Source: Photobacterium aphoticum (GTDB lineage Bacteria; Pseudomonadota; Gammaproteobacteria; Enterobacterales; Vibrionaceae). From it: 64,000 nucleotides of DNA. A program made the translations under genes and the position numbers. Positions within the stretch are counted from its first letter, which is position 1. Each line of letters opens with the position of its first letter. The DNA lies in assembly GCF_001029435.1 (NCBI RefSeq), contig NZ_LDOV01000018.1, positions 1-64,000 of the forward strand. Direction: 5' to 3'. Under the pieces are notes generated by a model. That model searched no databases. It was not told the origin of the DNA and saw nothing but the letters and a program-made list of their open reading frames with translations. Below, one piece after another: positions 53,272 through 62,304 of the stretch.

Positions 53272-54234
53272 TTACGCCGAGCGCGGCGTCAGGGTCGGCT
53301 CTTCTTTCGTGTACAACGACGCTTCCCTTTCCGGGCGTGTTTTAAATCGACGATGCAACCACATGTACTGTTCTGGCGCCTGCATGATCGATGATTCCAC
53401 CACCTTATTCACATACTCAGCGGTCGCTTGTAAATCGTCGCGAGGAAAATCATCATAGGTTGGCGTAATGCGAATCACATACTGTCCAGAATCGGATTCA
53501 CGTACCATCGTAAAGCTCAGCACTTCACAACCACTGTTGTCCACCAGCAAACTCGTGCCTGTTGTGGTACAGGCTTTCTCTACTGCAAACAACGGGGCGA
53601 AGGTACCACGACGCATACCGTAATCATGATCCGGCGCATACCAAACACGGCCACCGTTAGACAGTGTGTGCAGCATGCCTTTTACATCTTTACGATCGAT
53701 CAAGGTACGGTTAGAACGAGAACGTCCTTTGTACTGGAAGTAGTCAAAACACGGGTTGTTGTTTGGTCGGTAAACACCACTGGCAGACTTGTGAATACCA
53801 AACGCACGAGCACCCAATTCCAAGTTCATAGAATGTACCGCAATACACAATACGCCTTTGCCTTCACACTCCAAACGCTCCATGTGCTCCATGCCTTCGA
53901 TGCGCACATGACGGTTCACACGCCAATCCGGCCAGTACCAAGCCATTGCTGTTTCAAACAAAGCAAGACCTGCGTTATCGATATTCTGCTTGATGATCGC
54001 CTCGCGTTCATCGGCAGACATTGTTGGAAAACATAGCTCAAGATTCCGTTCAATCGTAAAGCGACGTTTTTTCATTAAACGTAACGCTAAGCGGCCAATT
54101 CCCTGCCCCATACGACGTAACCAGCTATACGGCAACCAACTGATCAGGTACATCACCAGATTCAGCAACAGCGTTGGCCAATAGCGTGGCGTTAAAAACC
54201 GCCAAGTAAAACGAGGCGCGATAGATTTACTCAT
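53272..54234 (-). CDS. Lipid A acyltransferase, LpxL/LpxP type (copy 2)
   Basis: 320 residues from the ATG at 54234; the frame extends to 54291 with a non-conserved stretch. Seen: LTPRYWPTLLLNLVMYLISWLPY, IERNLELCFPTMSADER, HSMNLELGARAFGIHKSASGVYRPNNNPCFD with HX4E, RSNRTLIDRKDVKGMLH, WYAPDHDYGMRRGTF and APEQYMWLHRRFKTRPE, then a tail TKEEPTLTPRSA absent from copy 1. It is clearly a paralogue of the gene at 51930. Which copy is LpxL or the LpxP-like version cannot be told. Confidence 0.92.
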   Translation of the reverse strand: MSKSIAPRFTWRFLTPRYWPTLLLNLVMYLISWLPYSWLRRMGQGIGRLALRLMKKRRFTIERNLELCFPTMSADEREAIIKQNIDNAGLALFETAMAWYWPDWRVNRHVRIEGMEHMERLECEGKGVLCIAVHSMNLELGARAFGIHKSASGVYRPNNNPCFDYFQYKGRSRSNRTLIDRKDVKGMLHTLSNGGRVWYAPDHDYGMRRGTFAPLFAVEKACTTTGTSLLVDNSGCEVLSFTMVRESDSGQYVIRITPTYDDFPRDDLQATAEYVNKVVESSIMQAPEQYMWLHRRFKTRPEREASLYTKEEPTLTPRSA

Positions 54235-54436
54235 AAAGGAACCGCAAAACATAAACTCAAACAGGCTAAATGCGTGATACAAGATAGCCAAATAGTGCTC
54301 GAATCATACGCTGTGCAGCATGAAAAAAATAGCAAAATCAACAACAGAAAAGACGATTAGCGAGATACCACTAAAAAATACAAACTCGTACAATAAACAT
54401 CTGAAAATTTGTCATCTTTTCGGTAAAAAAGGCGAA

Positions 54437-54494
54437 ATAAAAACGGCCATTGCGCTCAATAAACAATCGACGAGTCAGCAATAACCGTTTTTTT
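54437..54494 (-). terminator. Terminator of the nap operon
   Basis: AAAACGG-CC-ATTGC / GCAAT-AA-CCGTTTT with an internal loop and TTTTTATTT on the minus strand. No gene in the 54235-54539 gap. Confidence 0.65.
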
Positions 54495-54539
54495 AATGAA
54501 AGATTCACGTTATACGCGATTTTTCTCAATGCCTTCTCA

Positions 54540-55121
54540 CTAAAAACCTTCCACTCCTTTCATATCAGGCAAGTGATGCGCAATGCCTTTATGGCAGTCA
54601 ATACACGTCTTAGAACCATCGGCTAATGACGATGCGTGCTGTACTGACGCCCGTTGCGATTGTTGAGTAAAGTCCATGTAGCTGAACTCATGACAATTGC
54701 GGCATTCCAACGAGTCATTCTTTTTCATCCTTGTCCATTCACGTTCGGCCATGTGTAACCGGCGTGCTTCAAACTTTTCTGGGGTATTGATGGCACCAGT
54801 TACCCACGCCCATACCTCTTTAGAAGCCTGCATCTTACGCGCCATTTTATCGGTCCAATCATGAGGAACATGGCAATCTGAGCATATCGCCCGCACCCCG
54901 GTTCGATTGTTAAAGTGGATCGTCCCTTGGATCTCCTGATACACATTGTCTTCATGACAGCTGACACAAAACGTCTCGGTATTGGTGAATTCCATACCGG
55001 TATTGAACGCCCCCCAGAAGATGATCCCAGCAATGAATCCCCCCAGCGTCAGAAAACCCAGGCTGAAATACTTGGCCGGTGAGCGCAGCAAGGCCCACCA
55101 TTTCTTTAACCATTGCCACAT
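54540..55121 (-). CDS. napC: Tetrahaem cytochrome NapC
   Basis: 193 residues. Membrane-anchored quinol dehydrogenase that passes electrons to NapAB. Seen: one N-terminal membrane helix (FSLGFLTLGGFIAGIIFWGAF) and four CxxCH haem sites: CVSCH, CSDCH, CRNCH and CIDCH. Last gene of napEABC; starts 11 bases after napB. Confidence 0.97.
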   Translation of the reverse strand: MWQWLKKWWALLRSPAKYFSLGFLTLGGFIAGIIFWGAFNTGMEFTNTETFCVSCHEDNVYQEIQGTIHFNNRTGVRAICSDCHVPHDWTDKMARKMQASKEVWAWVTGAINTPEKFEARRLHMAEREWTRMKKNDSLECRNCHEFSYMDFTQQSQRASVQHASSLADGSKTCIDCHKGIAHHLPDMKGVEGF

Positions 55122-55132
55122 ACGCCTCCTCC

Positions 55133-55585
55133 TTATTTCTCTTCATCGAGCAGCGTATCGAGATCGGTAAACGTAGAGCCCACCAAGGGTTTTGCATCGG
55201 TTTGTACTACGTGACATTGCTGACAAAAGTAGCGCCGTGGCGACAGCTCTGCCAGAAAGTTACCGTCTCTATCCATATAGTGAGTGACACTGATCATTCT
55301 CGCCTGGGTCTCCTCCACACGACTACGCGCGTGACAGGCCATGCATTTGTTCACGTTCAAATCAACTTGGTAATTATCGATCTTATGCGGGATGACGGGC
55401 GGCTGCATCGGATAACTGCGCGCCGGGATCCGATCATTATTGATGGTTTTACTCATCACAGGTGGCTCAGGTTCACCATTGAGCGCAAAGTGACGCAGGG
55501 TGGCCAGGTCATCCCCTTCAATGACCGAGGCACCCACAAATGTTGCCATTAATAGCCCGATAAACACTGCAATCATGGTCTTCAT
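55133..55585 (-). CDS. napB: Dihaem cytochrome NapB
   Basis: 150 residues. Electron-transfer subunit of the periplasmic nitrate reductase. Seen: signal peptide (IAVFIGLLMATFVGAS), PPVIPHKIDNYQVDLNVNKCMACH and RRYFCQQCH, the two haem sites. It follows napA by 13 bases. Confidence 0.96.
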   Translation of the reverse strand: MKTMIAVFIGLLMATFVGASVIEGDDLATLRHFALNGEPEPPVMSKTINNDRIPARSYPMQPPVIPHKIDNYQVDLNVNKCMACHARSRVEETQARMISVTHYMDRDGNFLAELSPRRYFCQQCHVVQTDAKPLVGSTFTDLDTLLDEEK

Positions 55586-55598
55586 GCTTTGTTCCCTC

Positions 55599-58091
55599 CT
55601 AGGCTTTCACCACTTTCACGGCACATTTCTTAAAGTCCGTTTGTTTCGATAAGGGATCGGTCGCATCCAGTGTGACTTTATTGATCAGCTGGCTGGCATC
55701 AAACCACGGCACAAACACCAAGCCTTTCGGTGGTTTATCTCGGCCGCGTGTTTCTACCCGGGTCAGGATCTCTCCGCGTCGTGACACCACTTTCACCTCA
55801 TCTCCTCGGCGTAGACCTCGCGCTTTGGCATCATCAGGATGCATGAATACCTGCGCATTAGGGTATGAGCTATATAGTTCCGTGACACGGCGGGTCATAG
55901 AACCGGAATGCCAGTGTTCCAGTACGCGGCCAGTGGACAGCCACAAATCGTATTCTTCATCCGGGCTTTCTGCCGGCGGCTCATAGGGCAAGGCAAAAAT
56001 AATGGCTTTACCGTCTTTATGGCCATAGAACTCAAACCCCGCGCCTTCTTTCACGTAAGGATCAGAGCCTTCGCGATAGCGCCATAGTGTTTCTTTGCCA
56101 TCCACTACCGGCCAACGCAGACCACGGGTTTCGTGGTAACGATCAAACGGCGCTAAATCATGTCCATGACCACGGCCAAACTGCGCATATTCTTCAAACA
56201 AGCCTTTTTGCACATAGAAGCCATAATCTTGCGCTTCATTATTGGCTACATCTTTAGGTATATCGTCCAACGGGTATTGGTTCACCTGTCCATTCACAAA
56301 CAACACATCAAACAGGGTTTTGCCTTTGTATTCCGGGTTCGCTGTCAATAACTCTGCAGGCCACACTTCATCGGTCGTAAAGCGTTTGGAAAATTCCATC
56401 AACTGCCACAAGTCAGATTTCGCCTCACCCGGTGCTTGCACCATTTGATGCCACAGCTGGGTACGTCGCTCCGCATTGCCGTAGCCCCCTTCTTTCTCTA
56501 CCCACATGGCAGACGGCAGGACCAAGTCAGCCGCTTGTGCAGTCACGGTCGGGTAAGCATCGGACACCACGATAAAGTTCTCAGGATTACGGTACCCCGG
56601 CAGAGCTTCCTGATTGATATTGGCCGCCGCTTGCAGGTTATTGTTCACCTGTACCCAGTAGGCATTAATTTTGCCGTCTTTCAGCATACGGTTTTGCAAC
56701 ACAGCATGTGCGCCGACTTTTTCTGGAATGGTCCCTTCCGGCAGTTTCCAGATTTTCTCAGCGGTTTTACGGTGTTCGGGATTGGTCACCACCATATCAG
56801 CAGGTAATCGGTGGGAGAAGGTCCCGACTTCACGGGCGGTACCACAGGCAGAAGGTTGACCGGTTAACGAGAACGGACTGTTCCCTGGGGTGGAAATTTT
56901 CCCGGTTAACAGGTGGATGTTGTAAACAAGGTTATTACACCACACTCCACGGGTATGCTGGTTAAAGCCCATGGTCCAGAAAGAGGTCACTTTCACCTTC
57001 GGATCGGCATACAACTCGGCTAATTCAATGAGCCTTTCTTTAGAGACACCCGACATCTCACTGGCTTTCTCTACCGTGTACTCAGACACAAAGTCTTTGT
57101 ACTCCTCAAAGCTCATCGGCTCTGCCGCGCCACTGTCCGGATTCTTGGCTTTTTTCTGCAGAGGATCATCAGGGCGTAAACCATAACCAATATCTGTCGC
57201 ACCGCGTTTAAAGTTGACATGCTTACCGACAAAGTCTTGGTTCACTTTGTTATTGGTGATGATGTAATTAGCGATGAAATTCAGAATAGCGAGATCGGTT
57301 TGCGGCGTAAAAACAATCGGGATGTCAGCGAGCTCAAAACTGCGATGAGTAAAGGTGGAGAGCACCGCCACTTTCACATCCGGATTGGACAGCCGACGAT
57401 CGGTTAAACGCGTCCACAAAATAGGATGCATCTCTGCCATGTTCGAGCCCCACAACACGAAGGCATCGGCCGCCTCAATATCGTTGTAGCACCCCATGGG
57501 CTCATCCATCCCGAAAGTACGCATAAACCCTACTACCGCCGAGGCCATACAATGGCGCGCATTGGGGTCAATATTGTTGGATCGGAACCCGGCTTTCATT
57601 AATTTGGACGCCGCATACCCTTCATAGATGGTCCATTGTCCCGAACCAAACATACCGATGGCTTCTGGCCCTTTGGCTTTCAGGGTCGCTTTCCATTTCT
57701 CAGCCATGATATCGAATGCTTGATCCCAACTGATCGGGGTGAAATCACCATTCTTGTCATATTTGCCGTCTTTCATGCGCAACAAAGGCTGCGTTAAACG
57801 GTCATCCCCATACATGATTTTGGAAAGAAAATAGCCTTTCACACAATTGAGCCCACGATTCACCGGAGACTTAATATCCCCGTGCGTGGCAACAACGTGA
57901 TTGTCTTTCACCCCCACGTTCACCGAACACCCGGTGCCGCAGAATCGACAAGGGGCTTTACGCCACGTTATCTGGGTTTTACTGGCATCCGTGACCACAT
58001 TACTGGCTGACACGGGAATCGATATACCGGCCACTGCTGCCGCACTAGCTGCAGCTTGCGCCTTAAGAAATTTACGACGAGAACACTTCAT
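55599..58091 (-). CDS. napA: Periplasmic nitrate reductase catalytic subunit NapA
   Basis: 830 residues (E. coli 828). Reduces nitrate to nitrite in the periplasm with Mo-bisMGD and one 4Fe-4S cluster. Seen: Tat signal [11 protein letters not shown]; cluster cysteines ~48, 51, 55, 83 ([10 protein letters not shown]... NCVKG); molybdenum cysteine ~181 in [27 protein letters not shown] and the C-terminal cofactor domain. The Tat chaperone gene napD is not in the cluster. GAGGGAGCA is a good ribosome binding site. Confidence 0.98.
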   Translation of the reverse strand: MKCSRRKFLKAQAAASAAAVAGISIPVSASNVVTDASKTQITWRKAPCRFCGTGCSVNVGVKDNHVVATHGDIKSPVNRGLNCVKGYFLSKIMYGDDRLTQPLLRMKDGKYDKNGDFTPISWDQAFDIMAEKWKATLKAKGPEAIGMFGSGQWTIYEGYAASKLMKAGFRSNNIDPNARHCMASAVVGFMRTFGMDEPMGCYNDIEAADAFVLWGSNMAEMHPILWTRLTDRRLSNPDVKVAVLSTFTHRSFELADIPIVFTPQTDLAILNFIANYIITNNKVNQDFVGKHVNFKRGATDIGYGLRPDDPLQKKAKNPDSGAAEPMSFEEYKDFVSEYTVEKASEMSGVSKERLIELAELYADPKVKVTSFWTMGFNQHTRGVWCNNLVYNIHLLTGKISTPGNSPFSLTGQPSACGTAREVGTFSHRLPADMVVTNPEHRKTAEKIWKLPEGTIPEKVGAHAVLQNRMLKDGKINAYWVQVNNNLQAAANINQEALPGYRNPENFIVVSDAYPTVTAQAADLVLPSAMWVEKEGGYGNAERRTQLWHQMVQAPGEAKSDLWQLMEFSKRFTTDEVWPAELLTANPEYKGKTLFDVLFVNGQVNQYPLDDIPKDVANNEAQDYGFYVQKGLFEEYAQFGRGHGHDLAPFDRYHETRGLRWPVVDGKETLWRYREGSDPYVKEGAGFEFYGHKDGKAIIFALPYEPPAESPDEEYDLWLSTGRVLEHWHSGSMTRRVTELYSSYPNAQVFMHPDDAKARGLRRGDEVKVVSRRGEILTRVETRGRDKPPKGLVFVPWFDASQLINKVTLDATDPLSKQTDFKKCAVKVVKA

Positions 58092-58193
58092 TGCTCCCTC
58101 ACTCTGCTTCGTTGTGTTTATTTGTCTTTGTTCTTGTAGTTTTTCTGGTACAGCTTTCAGGTTCTGGCTGGCAGCACAAGTACGCTCAACAAG

Positions 58194-58331
58194 TTACGCC
58201 GTCACCACTTGTAAAAACCACACAAAGAATCCATAACCGCCCACTACTGCAACGGCCAAGATTGGAAACAAGATAATGGTGATAAACAAGAAGGCTTTTA
58301 GCTCTGCACGCTGTCGATTATCGTCAGTCAT
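58194..58331 (-). CDS. napE: NapE small membrane protein
   Basis: 45 residues, too short for usual gene callers. Seen: MTDDNRQRAELKAFLFITII followed by LFPILAVAVVGGYGFFVWFL, a single membrane segment with the NapE/TorE pattern (ELKAFL, PILAVAVVGGYGFxVW). SD GGGGGA is very strong. First gene of the nap cluster, 102 bases before napA. Role of NapE is unknown. Confidence 0.88.
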   Translation of the reverse strand: MTDDNRQRAELKAFLFITIILFPILAVAVVGGYGFFVWFLQVVTA

Positions 58332-58505
58332 TACGTCCCCCAATCAAGCTTGATACTGTTAACTCTAGTTAGCTTCTGAGAAATTGATAACCTCATCAGA
58401 AAACCAAAATCAGCAAAAATAACGTATAAGCTTGCCCGAAGGCGGCAATAGGTGTGTTACGCTGAGGGGTAAGCGCCTAAAACTTCACGGAAAAGGATCC
58501 ACGTG

Positions 58506-58799
58506 ATGAGCATTAGCAAAACCAAGACCAGTTTTTACCGTCGCTTGTATGTGGCGTATTTAATTGAACAAGGGGTGGCAAGTGTGCCGGGGATCATGTC
58601 ATTCACAGGCATGCCAAGACGCACCGCACAAGACACTATTAAGAGTTTGGCGGAATTAGACATTCACTGTCAGTTTGTGCAGGAAGAGGGAGCGCGTAAC
58701 CGAACCGGTCACTATGCGATTGTGGATTGGGGGGCGATCAACAAACAGTGGATCGCCGATAACCTCAGTGAGATTAAATCCACACTGGATTACCCCTAA
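58506..58799 (+). CDS. Small winged-helix DNA-binding protein
   Basis: 97 residues (ATG 58506; GTG 58503 also possible, both after AAGGA). Seen: FYRRLYVAYLIEQGVASVPGIMSFTGMPRRTAQDTIKSLAEL, a helix-turn-helix over residues ~10-52 with the recognition helix at TGMPRRTAQDTIKSL, then a wing-like part (GARNRTGHYAIVDWGAINKQW; both cited in part). Not a named family to me. Divergent from napE, so it could control nap (inference only). Confidence 0.78.
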   Translation: MSISKTKTSFYRRLYVAYLIEQGVASVPGIMSFTGMPRRTAQDTIKSLAELDIHCQFVQEEGARNRTGHYAIVDWGAINKQWIADNLSEIKSTLDYP

Positions 58800-58858
58800 G
58801 CCTTAAGAGCAGAAACAAAAGTGACGAATGCGGTTTCCGCACACAAGGCTCAGGCCAA

Positions 58859-59215
58859 TTATTTCTTGCCTTTTTCCATCATGGCTTTCAGATCTGCAAA
58901 CGGGTTGAAAGTCGCCGCCACATGATCATTATCACCCGCTTTGATCACGCTACCCATTTGGTTGTCGTGCTCGGTGTATTTCTCATGTTCGTGGTCATGA
59001 CAGAACAGACACAATAGCTCCCAGTTGCTGCCATCTTCCGGGTTATTGGTATGGTCATGATCCACATGATGGACGGTCAATTCACGCAGATTAGAATAAA
59101 CAAACTCACGGGAACAGCGACCACATACCCAAGGGTACAATTTCAGGGCTTTTTCACGGTAGCCCTGCTCTTTACGGGCATACGCCGCACTGGTTCCGTA
59201 GTAATCTGACGACAT
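58859..59215 (-). CDS. yajD: HNH nuclease family protein YajD
   Basis: 118 residues. Seen: CGRCSREF and LLCLFCHDHEHEKY zinc-knuckle cysteines around ELTVHHVDHDHTNNPEDGSNWE, the HNH core (HHVDHD ... N ... H). Matches E. coli YajD in length. Nuclease activity is expected from the fold; the biological substrate is unknown. Confidence 0.9.
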   Translation of the reverse strand: MSSDYYGTSAAYARKEQGYREKALKLYPWVCGRCSREFVYSNLRELTVHHVDHDHTNNPEDGSNWELLCLFCHDHEHEKYTEHDNQMGSVIKAGDNDHVAATFNPFADLKAMMEKGKK

Positions 59216-59561
59216 GTTCTCACCTAAATCGATAATGTTTAACCCGTCGATAGTAACCGAATTCTGAATGTGATGCCGTAATCTTGCGACAATTTCATGA
59301 AATCACTCACCCTTCCAACCAATTTGCACTAAAAATGAAGGGGAACCCGATGAAAAATGGGAAAACACCACAGCATATCACTCTGTTTAAGCGCTAATGA
59401 CAGAGTTATGTCAGCGCGAGTTGCTGGTTAATTAGCCGACAAGAATCCTAAATGGTTCAAATCGGTCAAAAAGTTGGTGTGCAACAGTGTAATGCACCTT
59501 GATTATGATAATATTCGACCCAATTTGTGAATGTAATCTCACTTGATAGAGAAGACGGATT
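59216..59561. other. Promoter region before the DUF2760-Hsp70 cluster
   Basis: About 345 bases between divergent yajD and the DUF2760 gene. A -10-like TATGATAATATT lies about 50 bases before the ATG. No sigma-32 promoter (CTTGAA...CCCCAT) was recognised and no small gene is supported. Confidence 0.45.
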
Positions 59562-60221
59562 ATGGCTTTTGATTTTTCTAAATTAACTGTGGATTTATCG
59601 GCAATGCCGACAACGATCGACATGGGGCATGCTTGGCTAGGTGGTTTATTGCTGGTCATGCTAGTACTTTACATCGCCAAGAAAGGCAAACCGGTTGAAA
59701 TCGAAAAAGTCGTCGAAAAAGAAGTCGAGAAGATTGTCGAGGTTGAAAAACCTGTCGAGAAAATTGTCGAAGTCGAAAAAGTGGTTGAAGTAGAGAAGAT
59801 CGTAGAAAAAATCGTTGAAGTGGAACCAAAACTGAAAACGACTACGCCAGACTCTGCTCTTCAGCTATTGTCACTGCTACAGCAAGAAGCCCGCTTTATC
59901 GACTTCATGCAAGAAGATCTGAAAGGCTTTGCTGATGCAGAGATCGGCGCTGCTGCACGTGTTATTCACGAAGGCGGTCAAAAAGTCCTTAATGAATATT
60001 TCCGCTTTGCCCCAGTACGTGAGGAAGAAGAAGAATCACGTATTACGCTACCAAAGGGCTTCAATGCCTCTGAAGTTCGCCTAACTGGTAACGTGGTTGG
60101 TGAAGCACCATTTACTGGCACCCTTATTCACCGTGGCTGGAAAGTCACTGATGTGAAACTGCCTAAACTGGCAGAAGGTCACGATGCGAATATTGTTGCC
60201 GCCGCTGAGGTAGAACTGTAA
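59562..60221 (+). CDS. DUF2760 protein with membrane anchor and VEK/IVE repeats
   Basis: 219 residues. Seen: one membrane segment (~23-40, WLGGLLLVMLVLYIA), a run of about 45 residues built almost only from Val, Ile, Glu and Lys (EKVVEKEVEKIVEVEK pattern, ~46-90), and a C-terminal DUF2760 domain (~97-219: LLSLLQQEARFIDFMQEDLKGF, GWKVTDVKLPKL). The repeat DNA (GTCGAAAAA/GAAGTCGAA) is itself internally repeated, so length change is possible. Ends TAATG with the next gene. Confidence 0.85.
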   Translation: MAFDFSKLTVDLSAMPTTIDMGHAWLGGLLLVMLVLYIAKKGKPVEIEKVVEKEVEKIVEVEKPVEKIVEVEKVVEVEKIVEKIVEVEPKLKTTTPDSALQLLSLLQQEARFIDFMQEDLKGFADAEIGAAARVIHEGGQKVLNEYFRFAPVREEEEESRITLPKGFNASEVRLTGNVVGEAPFTGTLIHRGWKVTDVKLPKLAEGHDANIVAAAEVEL

Positions 60222-62056
60222 TGCAAGAAACACAAGACCATCGTTACAGTGTCGGTATCGACTTAGGTACCACACACTGTGTTTTATCGTATGTTGATCT
60301 TCAAGACGAAGATGCCACTGTCACTGTTATGCCAATTGCACAGCTGACAACACCAGGCCACGTTGAAGAAAAAGATCAGCTTCCTTCTTTCATGTACCAA
60401 GCACATGAATCTGAACTTGCGGAAGGCGATACAGCACTGCCTTGGTGTGCAAAACCAAACGCGATTGTGGGTGCCATGGCGCGTAACTTGGGTAGCAAAA
60501 CCCCTATCCGCCTGATTGCAAGTGCGAAAAGCTGGCTATGTCACGGTGGCGTAAACCGTCGTGATGCATTCTTGCCACTGAACAGCCCGGAAGAAGTGAC
60601 CAAAGCGTCTCCATTGGAAGCGACGCGTCACTACCTGGAGCACCTTGCAGACGCATGGAACCACCAACACCCTGAAACACCGCTGTTTGATCAGGACGTG
60701 ACGATCACCGTACCGGCGTCATTCGACCCTGCGGCGCGTGAACTGACAGCAGAAGCGGCACGTGAAGTGGGCTTCAAGCACATGACACTGCTGGAAGAGC
60801 CACAAGCTGCTGTGTACAGCTGGCTGAAAAACAACGAAGAAACATGGCGTGACCAGGTAACGGTTGGCGACGTGATTCTGGTGGTCGATATCGGTGGTGG
60901 TACCACTGACTTGTCTTTGGTCGCTGTGACTGAAGAAGACGGCAACCTAACACTGAACCGTGTAGCTGTGGGCGACCACATCCTGCTAGGTGGTGACAAC
61001 ATGGACTTGGCCCTTGCCTACCGCCTGAAAATGAAACTGGCGCAAGAAGGCAAGCAGCTACAGCCATGGCAGATCCAAGCGATCACGCATGCGTGTCGTG
61101 ACGCGAAAGAAGCCCTACTGAGCGATGCAGAACTGCAAGCCGTGCCAATCGTGGTACCAAGCCGTGGTTCTAAACTGCTGGGTGGCACGCTTCAAACGGA
61201 ACTGACACAAGAAGAAGTACAGCAAACGCTGGTGGAAGGTTTCTTCCCTCGCAACAGCATTGAAGAGCACCCTGTTGAAATGCAGCGCGGCGCGTTGACA
61301 CAAATGGGTCTGCCGTACGCACAAGATGCAGCGGTATCTCGTCACGTAGCGGGCTTCCTAAGCCGTCAGTCTTCTGCGGTTGATGAACTGTTTGAGAAAT
61401 ACGAGCAGCTACACGAAGGCTTCATCCGCCCGACTGCGATTCTGTTTAACGGTGGTGTCCTGAAGTCTGATCTTCTGTCTGATCGCCTGATGTCTATCAT
61501 CAACAGCTGGCTAACCACAGCGGGCAGCGAAGAAGCAAAACGCCTGACCGGTCTGGACCTTGACCTTGCTGTAGCAAGCGGCGCGTCTTACTACGGTTCC
61601 GTACGTAAAGGTAAAGGCGTACGTATCCGTGGTGGTATCGCAAGCAGCTACTACGTGGGTATCGAAAGCTCAATGCCTGCTATTCCAGGTATGGAGCCAC
61701 CGGTTGAAGCGCTATGTGTTGCCCCATTTGGTATGGAAGAAGGCACACACGCGGATGTACCAAGCCGTGAATTCGGTCTGGTGATCGGTCAGCCAGTACA
61801 GTTCAAATTCTTCGGTTCAACGGTTCGCCGTGAAGATCCAGCAGGTACACACCTTGATTGGTGGCAGCCAGACGAGCTGGAAGAACTGCCAGCCATCCAA
61901 GTTACATTGCCTGTGGTTGAAGGCCGTACAGCGGGCCAAGTTGTGCCGGTACGCCTGGCATCACGTGTGACTGAGCTGGGTACCCTGTGTCTGGAAGCGA
62001 TTCCGACCGACGGTGGCCAGAAGTGGCAAGTCGAGTTTGACGTACGCGACAACTAA
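60221..62056 (+). CDS. Hsp70-like ATPase (first of two)
   Basis: 611 residues, overlapping the DUF2760 stop by one base. Seen: phosphate-1 GIDLGTTHCVLSYVD, VTVPASFDPAARE, EEPQAAVYSWL, phosphate-2 VVDIGGGTTDLSLV, GGDNMDLALAYRLK and adenosine motif ILFNGGVLKSDLL: a complete actin-like nucleotide-binding domain. The C-terminal third does not look like the DnaK substrate domain (no lid helices recognised). Family: YegD/HSP70-like proteins associated with DUF2760. Cofactors such as DnaJ or GrpE are not adjacent. Confidence 0.92.
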   Translation: MQETQDHRYSVGIDLGTTHCVLSYVDLQDEDATVTVMPIAQLTTPGHVEEKDQLPSFMYQAHESELAEGDTALPWCAKPNAIVGAMARNLGSKTPIRLIASAKSWLCHGGVNRRDAFLPLNSPEEVTKASPLEATRHYLEHLADAWNHQHPETPLFDQDVTITVPASFDPAARELTAEAAREVGFKHMTLLEEPQAAVYSWLKNNEETWRDQVTVGDVILVVDIGGGTTDLSLVAVTEEDGNLTLNRVAVGDHILLGGDNMDLALAYRLKMKLAQEGKQLQPWQIQAITHACRDAKEALLSDAELQAVPIVVPSRGSKLLGGTLQTELTQEEVQQTLVEGFFPRNSIEEHPVEMQRGALTQMGLPYAQDAAVSRHVAGFLSRQSSAVDELFEKYEQLHEGFIRPTAILFNGGVLKSDLLSDRLMSIINSWLTTAGSEEAKRLTGLDLDLAVASGASYYGSVRKGKGVRIRGGIASSYYVGIESSMPAIPGMEPPVEALCVAPFGMEEGTHADVPSREFGLVIGQPVQFKFFGSTVRREDPAGTHLDWWQPDELEELPAIQVTLPVVEGRTAGQVVPVRLASRVTELGTLCLEAIPTDGGQKWQVEFDVRDN

Positions 62057-62065
62057 ACCATCACA

Positions 62066-62094
62066 AACGGCGCCTCAGGGCGCCGTTTTTTTAT
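62066..62094 (+). terminator. Terminator after the first hsp70-like gene
   Basis: AACGGCGCC-TCAG-GGCGCCGTT followed by T7. It separates the two Hsp70 genes, so the second has its own promoter or depends on read-through. Confidence 0.93.
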
Positions 62095-62107
62095 CTCCCC
62101 TATTCTA

Positions 62108-62159
62108 TTCGTAAAATCTGTACGTAAAGCTTGTTCGTAAAGCCCATTCGTAAAGATAA
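62108..62159 (+). repeat. Degenerate 13-base tandem repeat x 4
   Basis: Four adjacent units of the form TTCGTAAAGnnnn (the second begins TACG; the first reads TTCGTAAAATCTG), just downstream of the terminator. Confidence 0.85.
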
Positions 62160-62304
62160 GGTGATGACATCGACACCGTTTGATACAAACACAGTCTGAA
62201 ATCATAGATTTATCTCCGCGAATGTTGCTATACAGCGGTATACTATCGCTAAACTCGGTCATTCCGAATCGCTATACATCGAACGATCTGCTCTGGAGTA
62301 ATGC

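Noticed and set aside
53122..53394. 90-residue frame through the GCAGGAAA array
   Set aside because: The protein would be repeats of the microsatellite followed by antisense of the lpxL-like gene.
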